Position numbers and translations under genes: made by a program | Shown here: positions 36,094 to 45,318 of the stretch, piece by piece | How the letters are laid out: the number at the start of each line of letters is the position of its first letter | How positions within the stretch are numbered: the stretch's first letter is position 1 | DNA from: Aquirufa rosea | GTDB taxonomy: Bacteria > Bacteroidota > Bacteroidia > Cytophagales > Spirosomataceae | Assembly (NCBI RefSeq): GCF_004118285.1 | Contig: NZ_SDHY01000002.1 | Span: 427,257 to 491,256 of the forward strand | Direction: 5' to 3' | Length of the DNA stretch: 64,000 bases | The notes under the pieces: generated by a model | Told to the model about the DNA's origin: nothing | Seen by the model: the letters and a program-made list of their open reading frames with translations, nothing else | Database searches by the model: none

Positions 36094-37455
36094 ATGGCGG
36101 GACACTCACATTTTTCCCCAGCAAACGTTGAAGAGCACTTTGAATTCACTTCTGAAGGCAAGAAAAGAGTTATTTATGCTTTCATTGCCGGAGTAATAGC
36201 TTTAGTGCTTGGAATATATCTTTTATCCAAAGGTGAGGCTGGTGGCCACGAAGTTGCCAACGCAGGGCATGAAGCTGTAAAAGCAGGGCATGAGGCTGCC
36301 GGAGAACACCTATCAGGAGGAGCAGTATCCCACCAACCAGCTGCTGAAGATCATTATGATTGGACCAATCGTATTTGGGCCAACGTATGGTTAAATGCTG
36401 TATTCTTTACCGGTATCGCTGTCATCGGTATGTTCTTTGTTTCGTTACAGTACCTAACCAAATCTGGATGGTCATCTGTGATGAAGCGTGTACCAGAAGC
36501 ATTCCCTAAATTCTTATTTATAACTTTACCCATCTTATTATTAGTATTCTTTTTCAAAGGAGATGTTATTTTCCACTGGATGCACCATGGTGTAACAGAA
36601 GTAGGAAGTGAAAACTATGATAAGATCATAGCTGGAAAAGCAGGTTACTTAAACAAAACTTTCTTCATTGTTCGCTTAGTAGGATTTTTCGCACTATGGA
36701 TTGGTCTTTGGACTGTATTGCGTAAAAAATCCTTAGAAGAAGATTTAATCGGAGGAACAGATTTATTTACTCAATTAGTACGTATTTCTACCGCGTTTAT
36801 TGTAGTATTAGGAGCATCTAGTTCTATGTTTGCTTGGGATTGGGTGATGTCAATCGATACCCACTGGTTCTCCACTATGTTTGGATGGTATATGTTCTCA
36901 TCTTGGCATGTAACGGGATTAGCGGTGATTACCTTAGCTGTCCTAATTTTAAAAGACAAAGGTTACATGGCGTATGTAAATGAAAACCACTTACATGACT
37001 TAGGTAAATTGATGTTTGCCTTTTCTATCTTCTGGTCTTATGTGTGGTTTGAGCAATTCTTATTGATTTACTATGCCAACATGCCAGAAGAAATCATCTA
37101 TTTCTTAGAGCGTTGGGAAGGACACAATAAAATTTACAAAGCCTCAGAAATTTTAATGGTTTTACTAAACTTCTTGCTACCCTTCTTAGTTCTTATGACG
37201 CGTGATGCAAAAAGAACACGTATCTTCTTAAAAATCGCTGCATTTTTCATTATTGTAGGTCACTATATTGACTTCTACCAAATGATTATGCCAGGTGTTT
37301 TAGGAAAACATGGAGGTTACGGTTTAGTAGAGTTTGGAATGGTTACAGTATTTGCTTCTGCCTTTATTTACATCATAAGTGATGAATTAACAAAGGCTTC
37401 ATTAATTGCTAAGAACCACCCATTCTTACCAGAAGCTGTTCACCACGATATTTAA
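36094..37455 (+). CDS. actF: Alternative complex III subunit F, NrfD-like membrane protein
   Basis: ActF (453 aa) is the second NrfD-like subunit with about ten transmembrane helices. The first helix (YAFIAGVIALVLGIYLL) is followed by a periplasmic loop holding three imperfect AGHEA repeats (residues 50-70) rich in His and Glu, which is unusual and not needed by the fold. MFAWDWVMSIDTHWFSTMFGWY and the later WSYVWFEQFLLIYYANMPEE are family-typical. Confidence 0.94.
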   Translation: MAGHSHFSPANVEEHFEFTSEGKKRVIYAFIAGVIALVLGIYLLSKGEAGGHEVANAGHEAVKAGHEAAGEHLSGGAVSHQPAAEDHYDWTNRIWANVWLNAVFFTGIAVIGMFFVSLQYLTKSGWSSVMKRVPEAFPKFLFITLPILLLVFFFKGDVIFHWMHHGVTEVGSENYDKIIAGKAGYLNKTFFIVRLVGFFALWIGLWTVLRKKSLEEDLIGGTDLFTQLVRISTAFIVVLGASSSMFAWDWVMSIDTHWFSTMFGWYMFSSWHVTGLAVITLAVLILKDKGYMAYVNENHLHDLGKLMFAFSIFWSYVWFEQFLLIYYANMPEEIIYFLERWEGHNKIYKASEILMVLLNFLLPFLVLMTRDAKRTRIFLKIAAFFIIVGHYIDFYQMIMPGVLGKHGGYGLVEFGMVTVFASAFIYIISDELTKASLIAKNHPFLPEAVHHDI

Positions 37456-37488
37456 TATTTAAAAGCTAGAATCTAATAAACTATACAT

Positions 37489-38574
37489 ATGAATTACCTA
37501 GTTGGTCTTTTATCCGTTGTATTCTTCATCTTAGCGATTGCCGTAATCAGCAAAAGTTTGAAGCTTAACAAAAACCTTAGTGGAGAAAACGAGTCAGATT
37601 CTGCGCTTGATTCACACAATAATACCAATGCTGTTGGATTTTTACTCTTCTGGCTATTTGGAACAATCGCTGGAGTTTGGTCCTTCATTCACGCTCAACC
37701 TGACTTTTTACCTGAAGCTGCTTCTGAGCACGGAGTAAGAACCGATTCAATGTTTTGGATTTCGATGGCAATCGTAACATTGGCGTTTTTTATAACCAAT
37801 AGCTTACTTTTCTTCTTTGCCTTTAGATACCGTAATGACAATAATAGAAAGGCCACTTTCTATCCAGTAAACCATAAATTAGAGATTGTATGGACCATCA
37901 TCCCGGCTATCGTTATGGCAATCTTGGTATTCACAGGATGGAGAACCTGGAGAGATATTACCTCTCAAGCACCCAGTAACGCGGTAGTGATAGAAGTAAC
38001 AGGTCACCAGTTTGGATGGTATGTTCGTTATGCTGGAAATGATGACAGTCAATTAGGTAATGTGAATTATAAATTGATTGATGAAACCAATAATTTAGGT
38101 TTAGATTTCTCAGATAAAAACACATTTGATGATTTTACAGCGAATGAATTACACTTACCAAAAGGTGTGCCAGTTTTGTTGAAAATCAGAGCGCAAGACG
38201 TATTACACTCGGTATACCTTCCTTTCCAACGTGTTAAGATGGATGCGGTGCCAGGTATGCCAACTAAATTCTGGTTTACTCCCACCATCTCGACAGATGA
38301 AATGAGAGCTAAACTAGGTAAGAAGGATTTCAACTTTAAATTGAACTGTACCGAAATCTGTGGTCGTGGTCACTTTGGTATGGCTATCACCGTATTTGTT
38401 GATGAGCCTGCAGATTTCAAAAAATGGACATCTGAACAAAAACCGTTCTTGACGATGAATCCTGCATACTTGACCAAAGTTCCTGAAAACCTAAAGGCAA
38501 AAGCTAGCAAATATATCCCAGCTGAACCCATTGCGACAGATAGTACTGGCACTGAAGCTGTAAGTATCAAATAA
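37489..38574 (+). CDS. coxB: Cytochrome c oxidase subunit II
   Basis: The product (361 aa) carries the binuclear CuA centre that accepts electrons from cytochrome c. CuA ligands are intact: the His in VLHSVYLPFQRVKMDAVPG and the Cys/Cys/His/Met set in CTEICGRGHFGMAI. There are three N-terminal transmembrane helices instead of two, the extra one being residues 2-20, as seen in other Bacteroidota. No fused cytochrome c domain is present. It follows actF by 33 nt. Confidence 0.95.
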   Translation: MNYLVGLLSVVFFILAIAVISKSLKLNKNLSGENESDSALDSHNNTNAVGFLLFWLFGTIAGVWSFIHAQPDFLPEAASEHGVRTDSMFWISMAIVTLAFFITNSLLFFFAFRYRNDNNRKATFYPVNHKLEIVWTIIPAIVMAILVFTGWRTWRDITSQAPSNAVVIEVTGHQFGWYVRYAGNDDSQLGNVNYKLIDETNNLGLDFSDKNTFDDFTANELHLPKGVPVLLKIRAQDVLHSVYLPFQRVKMDAVPGMPTKFWFTPTISTDEMRAKLGKKDFNFKLNCTEICGRGHFGMAITVFVDEPADFKKWTSEQKPFLTMNPAYLTKVPENLKAKASKYIPAEPIATDSTGTEAVSIK

Positions 38575-38603
38575 TTAGAAAGAATAAAGCAAATAAAATA
38601 CCT

Positions 38604-40508
38604 ATGTCAACAGCCATTTCAACTACTGAAGAAGTACACGCTCATGGACACGATCATGATCATGATCACGAACATGAACATCATGAACTTGGTTTTATCC
38701 GTAAGTACATCTTCTCAGAAGATCACAAGACAATTGCCAAACAATATTTAATCTCAGGTATCCTATGGGCATTTATTGGTGGATCCTTATCCATCATCTT
38801 CCGCTTACAATTGGGATTCCCAGATATGAGCCTAGAATGGTTAAGACCTATTTTAGGAGAGTGGATTGATGAGTCAGGTAAATTAGACAAAGAATTTTAC
38901 CTAGCTTTAGTTACCATGCACGGAACCATCATGGTATTCTTTGTATTGACCGCTGGTCTTTCTGGAACATTCTCCAACTTCTTGATCCCATTACAGATTG
39001 GAGCTCGAGACATGGCCTCAGGCTTTATCAATATGTTGTCATATTGGTTCTTTGCTCTTTCGTCAGTGATTATGTTCTCATCCTTATTCATTGAAACAGG
39101 TCCTGCATCAGGTGGATGGGTAATATATCCTCCATTAAGTGCCTTACCTCAGGCCATGCCAGGTTCTGGTTTAGGTATGACACTGTGGTTGACGAGTATG
39201 GCCTTATTCATTGTATCACAATTAATGGGTGGTATTAATTACATTTGTACTATTATCAACTTGAGAACTCGTGGTATGACATTTACCAAAATGCCACTAA
39301 CCATCTGGTCATTCTTCTTTACAGCGGTACTAGGATTATTATCTTTCCCTGTATTATTATCAGCAGCATTATTGTTGATTTTCGACCGTAGCTTTGGTAC
39401 TTCTTTTTACTTATCTGAAATTTATATTCAGGGTCAAGCATTACCGAACATGGGTGGTAGCCCAATCTTATACCAGCACTTATTCTGGTTCTTAGGACAC
39501 CCAGAGGTATACATTGTATTATTACCTGCCTTAGGTATGACTTCTGAGGTAATTGCTACCAACGCACGTAAACCAATCTTCGGTTACCGAGCGATGATTG
39601 GATCTATGATGGGTATTACTGTCCTAGCCTTTATCGTATGGGCACACCATATGTTTGTAACAGGTATGAATCCATTCTTAGGGTCCGTATTTATGTTCTT
39701 AACCTTAATTATTGCTGTTCCATCGGCTGTAAAAGGATTTAACTACATTACGACACTTTGGAAGGGAAATATCGTATTTACTCCTGCCATGTTATTCTCT
39801 ATTGGATTAGTTTCATTATTTATTTCAGGTGGAGTAACTGGTATTATCTTAGGTAACTCTGCCTTGGACATCAACTTACATGATACTTATTTCGTAGTAG
39901 CTCATTTCCACTTAGTAATGGGTGCTGCATCATTCTTTGGTTTGATGGCAGGTGTGTACCACTGGTTCCCTAAAATGTTTGGTCGTATGATGAATAAGAC
40001 AGCTGGTTACATTCACTTCTGGTTAACTTTCGTGGGTGTATATGCCGTGTTCTTCCCAATGCATTACACGGGTATTGCAGGTTTCCCAAGACGTTATTAT
40101 TCATTTACTGCATTAGGAAATGATGGTGAAGCTGCTTTCACTGATTTGAATGCATTTATTTCAGTTGCAGCTATTATCACTTTCTCTGCACAAGCTATTT
40201 TCTTCTTTAACTTCTTCTATTCTATTTTCAAAGGAAAGCGTGCAACGCAAAACCCATGGAAATCCAATACCTTAGAATGGACTACACCAATAGTTCCAGG
40301 ACACGGAAACTGGGAAGGAGAAATACCAGCTGTTTACCGTTGGCCTTATGATTATAGCAAGCCAGGTGCTGAGTCTGATTTTATTCCTCAAACTGTTCCT
40401 CATTCAGCTACTCCGGAATCTAATCTTCCAGAAGAGAATGATGAGATTGCAAAAGAAAAGGATATTGAAGGTTTATTAGCTGCTCAAAACGAGAGTTACA
40501 ACCGATAA
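38604..40508 (+). CDS. coxA: Cytochrome c oxidase subunit I, His-rich N-terminus
   Basis: CoxA (634 aa) holds heme a and the heme a3-CuB site. Twelve transmembrane helices are apparent. Ligand motifs are TMHGTIMVFF (low-spin heme His), HPEVYIVLLP (CuB His, proton-channel Glu and cross-linked Tyr), WAHHMFVTGM (two CuB His) and VAHFHLVMGA (heme a3/heme a His). The GHPEVY motif places it among A1-type oxidases. Residues 12-27 are an unusual His/Asp/Glu stretch (HAHGHDHDHDHEHEHH) that could bind metal. ACIII and this oxidase probably form a supercomplex, as known in Flavobacterium. Confidence 0.96.
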   Translation: MSTAISTTEEVHAHGHDHDHDHEHEHHELGFIRKYIFSEDHKTIAKQYLISGILWAFIGGSLSIIFRLQLGFPDMSLEWLRPILGEWIDESGKLDKEFYLALVTMHGTIMVFFVLTAGLSGTFSNFLIPLQIGARDMASGFINMLSYWFFALSSVIMFSSLFIETGPASGGWVIYPPLSALPQAMPGSGLGMTLWLTSMALFIVSQLMGGINYICTIINLRTRGMTFTKMPLTIWSFFFTAVLGLLSFPVLLSAALLLIFDRSFGTSFYLSEIYIQGQALPNMGGSPILYQHLFWFLGHPEVYIVLLPALGMTSEVIATNARKPIFGYRAMIGSMMGITVLAFIVWAHHMFVTGMNPFLGSVFMFLTLIIAVPSAVKGFNYITTLWKGNIVFTPAMLFSIGLVSLFISGGVTGIILGNSALDINLHDTYFVVAHFHLVMGAASFFGLMAGVYHWFPKMFGRMMNKTAGYIHFWLTFVGVYAVFFPMHYTGIAGFPRRYYSFTALGNDGEAAFTDLNAFISVAAIITFSAQAIFFFNFFYSIFKGKRATQNPWKSNTLEWTTPIVPGHGNWEGEIPAVYRWPYDYSKPGAESDFIPQTVPHSATPESNLPEENDEIAKEKDIEGLLAAQNESYNR

Positions 40509-40522
40509 AAACCAATAACTTG

Positions 40523-40568
40523 AAAGATGCATCGAAATGAATCTCATTTGGATGCATCTTTTTTTTTC
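40523..40568 (+). terminator. Intrinsic terminator between coxA and ctaA
   Basis: AAAGATGCATC (40523-40533) pairs with GATGCATCTTT (40551-40561); AAATGA/TCATTT continue the stem after a G-G mismatch. A run of nine to ten T follows. The ctaA ATG lies only about 12 nt beyond, leaving no room for a separate promoter after it. Confidence 0.88.
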
Positions 40569-40579
40569 CATCAACAATC

Positions 40580-41485
40580 ATGACATTCCAAAAATTTGGC
40601 TTTGTTACTCTCATCTGCATATACCTGCTCATTTTAGCAGGTGGCATCGTTAGAAGTACTGGGTCAGGGATGGGGTGTCCAGATTGGCCAAAATGCTTTG
40701 GTAGATTTATTCCTCCCACCAAAGCTTCCGAATTACCCCTTCATTACGAAATTACTTACAAAGAAAAATTACACGGTGAAGTCATCTTCAATCCTACTAA
40801 AACATGGATTGAATACATCAACCGACTCATAGGAGCCTTAACTGGCTTATTCGTATTAATTACCACCATTTTAGCCTTTAAAACGGGTAAGAAAGAATTT
40901 ATTTTCTCTTTTTTGGCTCTGCTCTTAGTTGTAGGAAATGCCGTATTAGGGAAATATGTCGTTGATTCATTTTTATTACCTGGGGTAGTTACTATGCATA
41001 TGCTCTTAAGCATTGGTGTACTCTTCCTATTATACAAGGCTTTGCAGGTAAAGCAAAGTCACGTTAAGATAAATGAATCAATCCGAAAACTTATTTTGAT
41101 CAATACCATACTGTGTATTTTTCAAATTCTTCTGGGCACTCAAGTGAGAGAAGCCATGGATCATGTCATTATCCAATATGGTGAACAAGCCAAATCAGAA
41201 TGGGTGAGTCATTTAGGCAACATCTACATCATTCACCGTACTTTTTCTTGGGTCATTTTATTGAGCCATCTATACCTTTGGAAGCAAATAAGTAAATCAA
41301 AAATAGCTGCTTTAAAAAACTATAGTACCTATTTTTTGGTTTTCATTGGTGTGTCATTATTCACAGGAATATTAATGGCTTACGCTAGCTTACCCTTGGG
41401 CAGTCAGGCGATTCATTTGACAATATCACTGATAATCTTGGGATTACACATGAATATGTGGATTAAAACGCAAGCATCAGCATAA
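40580..41485 (+). CDS. ctaA: Heme A synthase (COX15/CtaA)
   Basis: The 301-aa membrane protein converts heme O to heme A. It shows GGIVRSTGSGMGCPDWPKC near residue 25, with the cysteine pair seen in many CtaA proteins. Later come WIEYINRLIGALTG and RTFSWV, carrying candidate heme-ligand His/Arg surroundings, and eight hydrophobic segments. It is predicted to be expressed by read-through of the terminator just upstream, and its stop is 1 nt before ctaB. Confidence 0.93.
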   Translation: MTFQKFGFVTLICIYLLILAGGIVRSTGSGMGCPDWPKCFGRFIPPTKASELPLHYEITYKEKLHGEVIFNPTKTWIEYINRLIGALTGLFVLITTILAFKTGKKEFIFSFLALLLVVGNAVLGKYVVDSFLLPGVVTMHMLLSIGVLFLLYKALQVKQSHVKINESIRKLILINTILCIFQILLGTQVREAMDHVIIQYGEQAKSEWVSHLGNIYIIHRTFSWVILLSHLYLWKQISKSKIAALKNYSTYFLVFIGVSLFTGILMAYASLPLGSQAIHLTISLIILGLHMNMWIKTQASA

Positions 41486-41486
41486 C

Positions 41487-42338
41487 ATGGCTCAAATAAA
41501 ACCATACATAGCATTATTAAAGTCCAGATTATCTATCACCGTAGCATTTTCTGGAACATTTGGCTATTTATTGGCTCCTATAGAGCATACTACTTGGCAT
41601 ATCATCATCATATCTTTGGCTGGTTATTTATTGACAGGAGCTGCAAATATCGTTAATCAATTAAAAGAAATTGACTACGACAAGCTGATGAAAAGAACGT
41701 CCAAAAGACCATTGCCTACACAAGTCCTACAACCTGATCAAGCAAAATTTTACGGGATAATAATCCTATTACTTTCTCTAGGACTTTTAAGCTATTTGTC
41801 TTGGAAAGCCGCCATTATTGGTTTCATATCGTATATCCTGTATGGATTTGTCTATACCCCTTTAAAAAGAGTTGGTCCCATTTCTGTGTTTGTAGGTGCA
41901 ATACCGGGGGCCTTTCCTCCTATGATTGGTTGGTTAGCAGCGACTAACGAATTTGGATGGGAACCAGGAATTCTATTTGCTATTCAATTTTTCTGGCAAT
42001 TCCCCCATTTTTGGGCCATAGCCTGGGTAGCGGATAGTGATTATAAAAAAGCAGGATTTAAAATGCTACCCAATGATGGGAAAAAAGACATGAAAACGGC
42101 TTTTACCATCATGATATATACCATTTTCTTAGTACCCCTAGGGCTCGTTCCCTATTTGTTGCATATGACGGGAATACAATCAGCCATCATAGCAGTGATA
42201 GCCGGTAGTTTATTCCTTTGCCAAACATTTTACCTTATGATGAGACCCACCGACAAAGCAGCTCGATGGATGATGTTTGGATCTTTTTTCTATTTACTTG
42301 TAGTACAAATTGCCTTTTTATTTGATAAAATTTCATAA
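41487..42338 (+). CDS. ctaB: Protoheme IX farnesyltransferase (heme O synthase)
   Basis: This UbiA-type prenyltransferase (283 aa) makes heme O for the oxidase. The first Asp-rich region appears as NQLKEIDYDKLMKRTSKRPLPT and the second as YTPLKRVGPISVFVGAIPGAFPPMIGW. FFWQFPHFWAIAW is diagnostic of CtaB. Eight to nine hydrophobic segments are visible. It is packed 1 nt before the next gene. Confidence 0.96.
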   Translation: MAQIKPYIALLKSRLSITVAFSGTFGYLLAPIEHTTWHIIIISLAGYLLTGAANIVNQLKEIDYDKLMKRTSKRPLPTQVLQPDQAKFYGIIILLLSLGLLSYLSWKAAIIGFISYILYGFVYTPLKRVGPISVFVGAIPGAFPPMIGWLAATNEFGWEPGILFAIQFFWQFPHFWAIAWVADSDYKKAGFKMLPNDGKKDMKTAFTIMIYTIFLVPLGLVPYLLHMTGIQSAIIAVIAGSLFLCQTFYLMMRPTDKAARWMMFGSFFYLLVVQIAFLFDKIS

Positions 42339-42339
42339 A

Positions 42340-42918
42340 ATGAAAGCAGAAACCAATTCCATAGAAGCCCCAGCTACACGTGCGGTGAATCCTAAAATTT
42401 TCACCATGTGGTTATTCATTGTTTCGATCATCATGTTATTTGCGGCCTTCACAAGTGCTTATTTAGTACGTAAAGCAGAAGGTAACTGGGTAGAATTCCA
42501 ATTACCAAATTTATTTTGGGTAAGTACAGTGGTTCTACTACTTAGTAGTGCCTCCATGCATTTTGCATTATTAGCTGCAAAAAAAGACCAATTTAATGCG
42601 TTAAGAATAAGTATTTCTATTACTTTTGTGCTCGGATTATTGTTTTTAATATTACAATATTTCGGATGGGTACAATTGGTCGAAATGAACGTTTATTTCG
42701 TAGGTAACCCTTCAGGGTCTTTTGTATATGTTTTATCTGGCCTTCATGGCCTGCACTTAATCTCCGGATTAATTGTATTGATAGTAGCTCTAATAGCTGC
42801 ATTTCAAATGAAAATCAATGCCAAAGCCCTTACTCAGATTAAAATTTGTTCCACCTATTGGCATTTTTTAGATGCCTTGTGGATCTATTTATTTTTATTT
42901 TTAGTGTTTAACAATTAA
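42340..42918 (+). CDS. Cytochrome c oxidase subunit III-like protein (first copy)
   Basis: This 192-aa heme-copper oxidase subunit III has five transmembrane helices: MWLFIVSIIMLFAAFTSAYLV near the start, and GLHGLHLISGLIVLIVALI and YWHFLDALWIYLFLFL near the end. The ATG at 42340 follows the ctaB stop by one base; an earlier TTG frame start inside ctaB is unlikely. A second, longer subunit III gene follows, a pairing common in this phylum. Confidence 0.92.
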   Translation: MKAETNSIEAPATRAVNPKIFTMWLFIVSIIMLFAAFTSAYLVRKAEGNWVEFQLPNLFWVSTVVLLLSSASMHFALLAAKKDQFNALRISISITFVLGLLFLILQYFGWVQLVEMNVYFVGNPSGSFVYVLSGLHGLHLISGLIVLIVALIAAFQMKINAKALTQIKICSTYWHFLDALWIYLFLFLVFNN

Positions 42919-42929
42919 GCTATTACCTC

Positions 42930-43697
42930 ATGTCAGTTGCACACGCTGCCCCTTCTGTTCCTGAAAATTTGACCTGGACAGGTGGTTCTGAACCTCTAAA
43001 AGCTAGTTATGGAAAACTCATGATGTGGTTTTTCTTACTATCAGATACGTTTACATTCTCCGCACTTTTAGTGACCTATGGAATGATTCGTTTCAGCCAA
43101 CCTGCTTGGGAGGGAAGTCCAAGTGATTTTTATTTTTCAACTACACACTGGCCTATTCCAGAAAAGGTATTTGAAGCTGTACCATTCTTACATGGTGTAT
43201 CTTTACCTTTGGTATTCGTTGGTATCATGACTTTCATTTTAATTGCATCATCGGTAACCATGGTGTTAGCTGTAGAAGCAGGGCATCGTGGAGATCGTAA
43301 AGATGTGGAAAAATGGATGCTTTGGACTATTGTGGGTGGTTTTACGTTCTTAGGCTCTCAAGCTTGGGAGTGGAGTCACTTCATCCACGGACCAGAAGAT
43401 TTATCATTAGCAGCGAAGCAATTAGTTGATGGAGTTATGACTCCGATTGAAGGAGCGAATTTGGTTCGTAACCCATATGGTCCACCGGCATTTGCTGACT
43501 TATTCTTCTTCATCACAGGATTCCATGGTACGCACGTTTTTTCAGGGGTTATCTTAAACATCTTGATTTTCTTCAATGCAGCTACAGGAGTTTATGAGCG
43601 CAGAGGTCACTATGAAATGGTTGAAAAAGTAGGTTTATACTGGCACTTTGTAGACTTAGTTTGGGTATTCGTATTTACCTTCTTTTATCTTGTTTAA
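42930..43697 (+). CDS. Cytochrome c oxidase subunit III (second copy)
   Basis: The 255-aa protein has about six to seven transmembrane helices. Family motifs are KLMMWFFLLSDTFTFSALLV near residue 30, FLGSQAWEWSHFI, and FHGTHVFSGVILNILIFF and GLYWHFVDLVWVFVFTFFYL at the end. It is longer than the preceding copy by a periplasmic or cytoplasmic insertion at residues 125-190 (...GPEDLSLAAKQLVDG...). Confidence 0.93.
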   Translation: MSVAHAAPSVPENLTWTGGSEPLKASYGKLMMWFFLLSDTFTFSALLVTYGMIRFSQPAWEGSPSDFYFSTTHWPIPEKVFEAVPFLHGVSLPLVFVGIMTFILIASSVTMVLAVEAGHRGDRKDVEKWMLWTIVGGFTFLGSQAWEWSHFIHGPEDLSLAAKQLVDGVMTPIEGANLVRNPYGPPAFADLFFFITGFHGTHVFSGVILNILIFFNAATGVYERRGHYEMVEKVGLYWHFVDLVWVFVFTFFYLV

Positions 43698-43716
43698 TCA
43701 AAAAATCATTTAATAT

Positions 43717-44034
43717 ATGGCTTCGCACGTTACTGCACACGAAACCTCAGAAAAAGAAATTCCTGCTCCACAAACTGGTGCTATCTGGAAAACTTTTTGG
43801 ATACTTTTAATTTTAACGGCAATAGAATTCGTTATTGCATTTACATTACCTGCTAACACGCTACGTGTGGCTATTTTCTCAGGAATGACCATTGTGAAAG
43901 CATTCTATATTGTAGGAGAATTTATGCACTTAAAGCATGAAGTGAAAACGCTTATTTGGGCAATTTTAATCCCAACCGTATTTGTAATGTGGCTTTTAGT
44001 AGCGTTGATCTACGAAGGCGGGCATTTATATTAA
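43717..44034 (+). CDS. Cytochrome c oxidase subunit IV family protein
   Basis: A 105-aa protein with three transmembrane helices (residues 22-40, 48-70 and 80-100) and the central segment VKAFYIVGEFMHLKHEVKTLIWAI, the signature of the bacterial subunit IV (CtaF/CoxD-like) family. It likely stabilises the oxidase. It is placed after the two subunit III genes, as is usual. Confidence 0.9.
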   Translation: MASHVTAHETSEKEIPAPQTGAIWKTFWILLILTAIEFVIAFTLPANTLRVAIFSGMTIVKAFYIVGEFMHLKHEVKTLIWAILIPTVFVMWLLVALIYEGGHLY

Positions 44035-44057
44035 TTGAATTCAATTCTTATTGGCGC

Positions 44058-44777
44058 ATGACTAAGAAGACAGGCATTTTATTAACCGTTTTAATAGTGC
44101 CTGTCTTATTATATTTAGGCCTAAATCAATTTGGGAACAATCATTTTCAGTTGCCTCGCTACATTCCGGTAATCGACTCAACCACGGGTGAGGTGAAAAT
44201 GGCTAAAAGAAAAAATCCTCGGTGGAACGAAACTGAGATGGATACAGTGTTCTTTCAGATTCCTGCATTCCAATTAATTGATCAAAAGGGATCCGTATTT
44301 TCTTCCAAAACACTTGATAATCAAATTTACGTAGCGAGCTTTTTCTTCACTCGCTGTTCAACCATCTGCCCAAAAATCACCAGTCAGGTAAGCAGACTAC
44401 AAGATACTTTTAGTCAAGACGATGATGTGAAACTGCTTTCTATTTCCGTGGACCCTAAATTTGACACTCCAGAAAAATTAGCGATTTATGCACAAAGATT
44501 TGATGCAAAGGCCGACAAATGGTATTTTCTAACAGGCGATAAAAAAACCATATACCCTTTGGCATTAAAAGGATTCCATGTGCCTTTAGCTGATGCGTCT
44601 GAATATGACGAGGCCATCAAAAATCCGGATGAAACATTTATACACTCTGAGCGGTTAATACTCGTAGATAAAGAAAGGCACATCAGAGGATTCTACAACG
44701 GAACAGACAAAAAAGACGTAGATAGACTCATGATGGAGATAAAAGTATTAAAACGCATTTATGAAAGTGAAAAATAA
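44058..44777 (+). CDS. SCO1/SenC-family copper chaperone
   Basis: The product (239 aa from the ATG at 44058) delivers copper to the CuA site of subunit II. It has an N-terminal membrane anchor (residues 5-22), a thioredoxin fold, the copper-binding FFTRCSTICPKIT (CxxxCP), LLSISVDPKFDTPEKL, and the conserved His in TFIHSERLILVD. A longer frame from 43956 overlaps the subunit IV gene and is rejected. Confidence 0.95.
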   Translation: MTKKTGILLTVLIVPVLLYLGLNQFGNNHFQLPRYIPVIDSTTGEVKMAKRKNPRWNETEMDTVFFQIPAFQLIDQKGSVFSSKTLDNQIYVASFFFTRCSTICPKITSQVSRLQDTFSQDDDVKLLSISVDPKFDTPEKLAIYAQRFDAKADKWYFLTGDKKTIYPLALKGFHVPLADASEYDEAIKNPDETFIHSERLILVDKERHIRGFYNGTDKKDVDRLMMEIKVLKRIYESEK

Positions 44778-44778
44778 T

Positions 44779-45318
44779 ATGCCAACTTACAAGATTGAAA
44801 ACACCGCTAAGAATAATCAAATTGTCAATATTTTGTCTTTAGCTATCCCAGTAGCAGTGGCACTTTTAAATGCTATTCAGACTAAAATAGATTTAGGTAC
44901 ATGGACAAAAGTCTTACCTCACGTCAATGGAGTATTGAATGCCACCTGTTCCATCATTTTAATACTGGGACTCATCGCCATCAAAAATAAGAATATCGAA
45001 TTGCATCGTAAATTAATGGGGGTTGCATTTGTTTTAGGTAGTCTATTTTTAGTTTCCTATGTGACATATCATATTTCCAACGAACCTACCAAATTTGGAG
45101 GCAGTGGTTGGTTGCGCCCTACCTATTACATACTTTTATTCTCCCATATTTTATTATCGATTGGAGTTGTTCGTTTGGTGTTAAAAGCCATCTTTTATGC
45201 CATGACTGATCAAATAGGTGCCCACAAAAAATTAGTTAAGTGGACATTCCCTATTTGGTTATACGTTAGCATTTCTGGTGTGTTAGTATATATCTTAATC
45301 GCTCCGTATTATGTCTAA
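44779..45318 (+). CDS. DUF420 membrane protein of the oxidase locus
   Basis: A 179-aa protein with four to five transmembrane helices matching the DUF420 (YozB-like) family: LPHVNGVLNATCSIILILGLIAI, ELHRKLMGVAFVLGSLFLVSYVTYH and LLFSHILLSIGVVRLVL. Conserved His residues sit at helix ends. It is regularly found beside cox genes and is thought to help oxidase assembly; the biochemical role is not known. An ATG at 44761, overlapping the SCO stop, is an alternative start. Confidence 0.88.
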   Translation: MPTYKIENTAKNNQIVNILSLAIPVAVALLNAIQTKIDLGTWTKVLPHVNGVLNATCSIILILGLIAIKNKNIELHRKLMGVAFVLGSLFLVSYVTYHISNEPTKFGGSGWLRPTYYILLFSHILLSIGVVRLVLKAIFYAMTDQIGAHKKLVKWTFPIWLYVSISGVLVYILIAPYYV

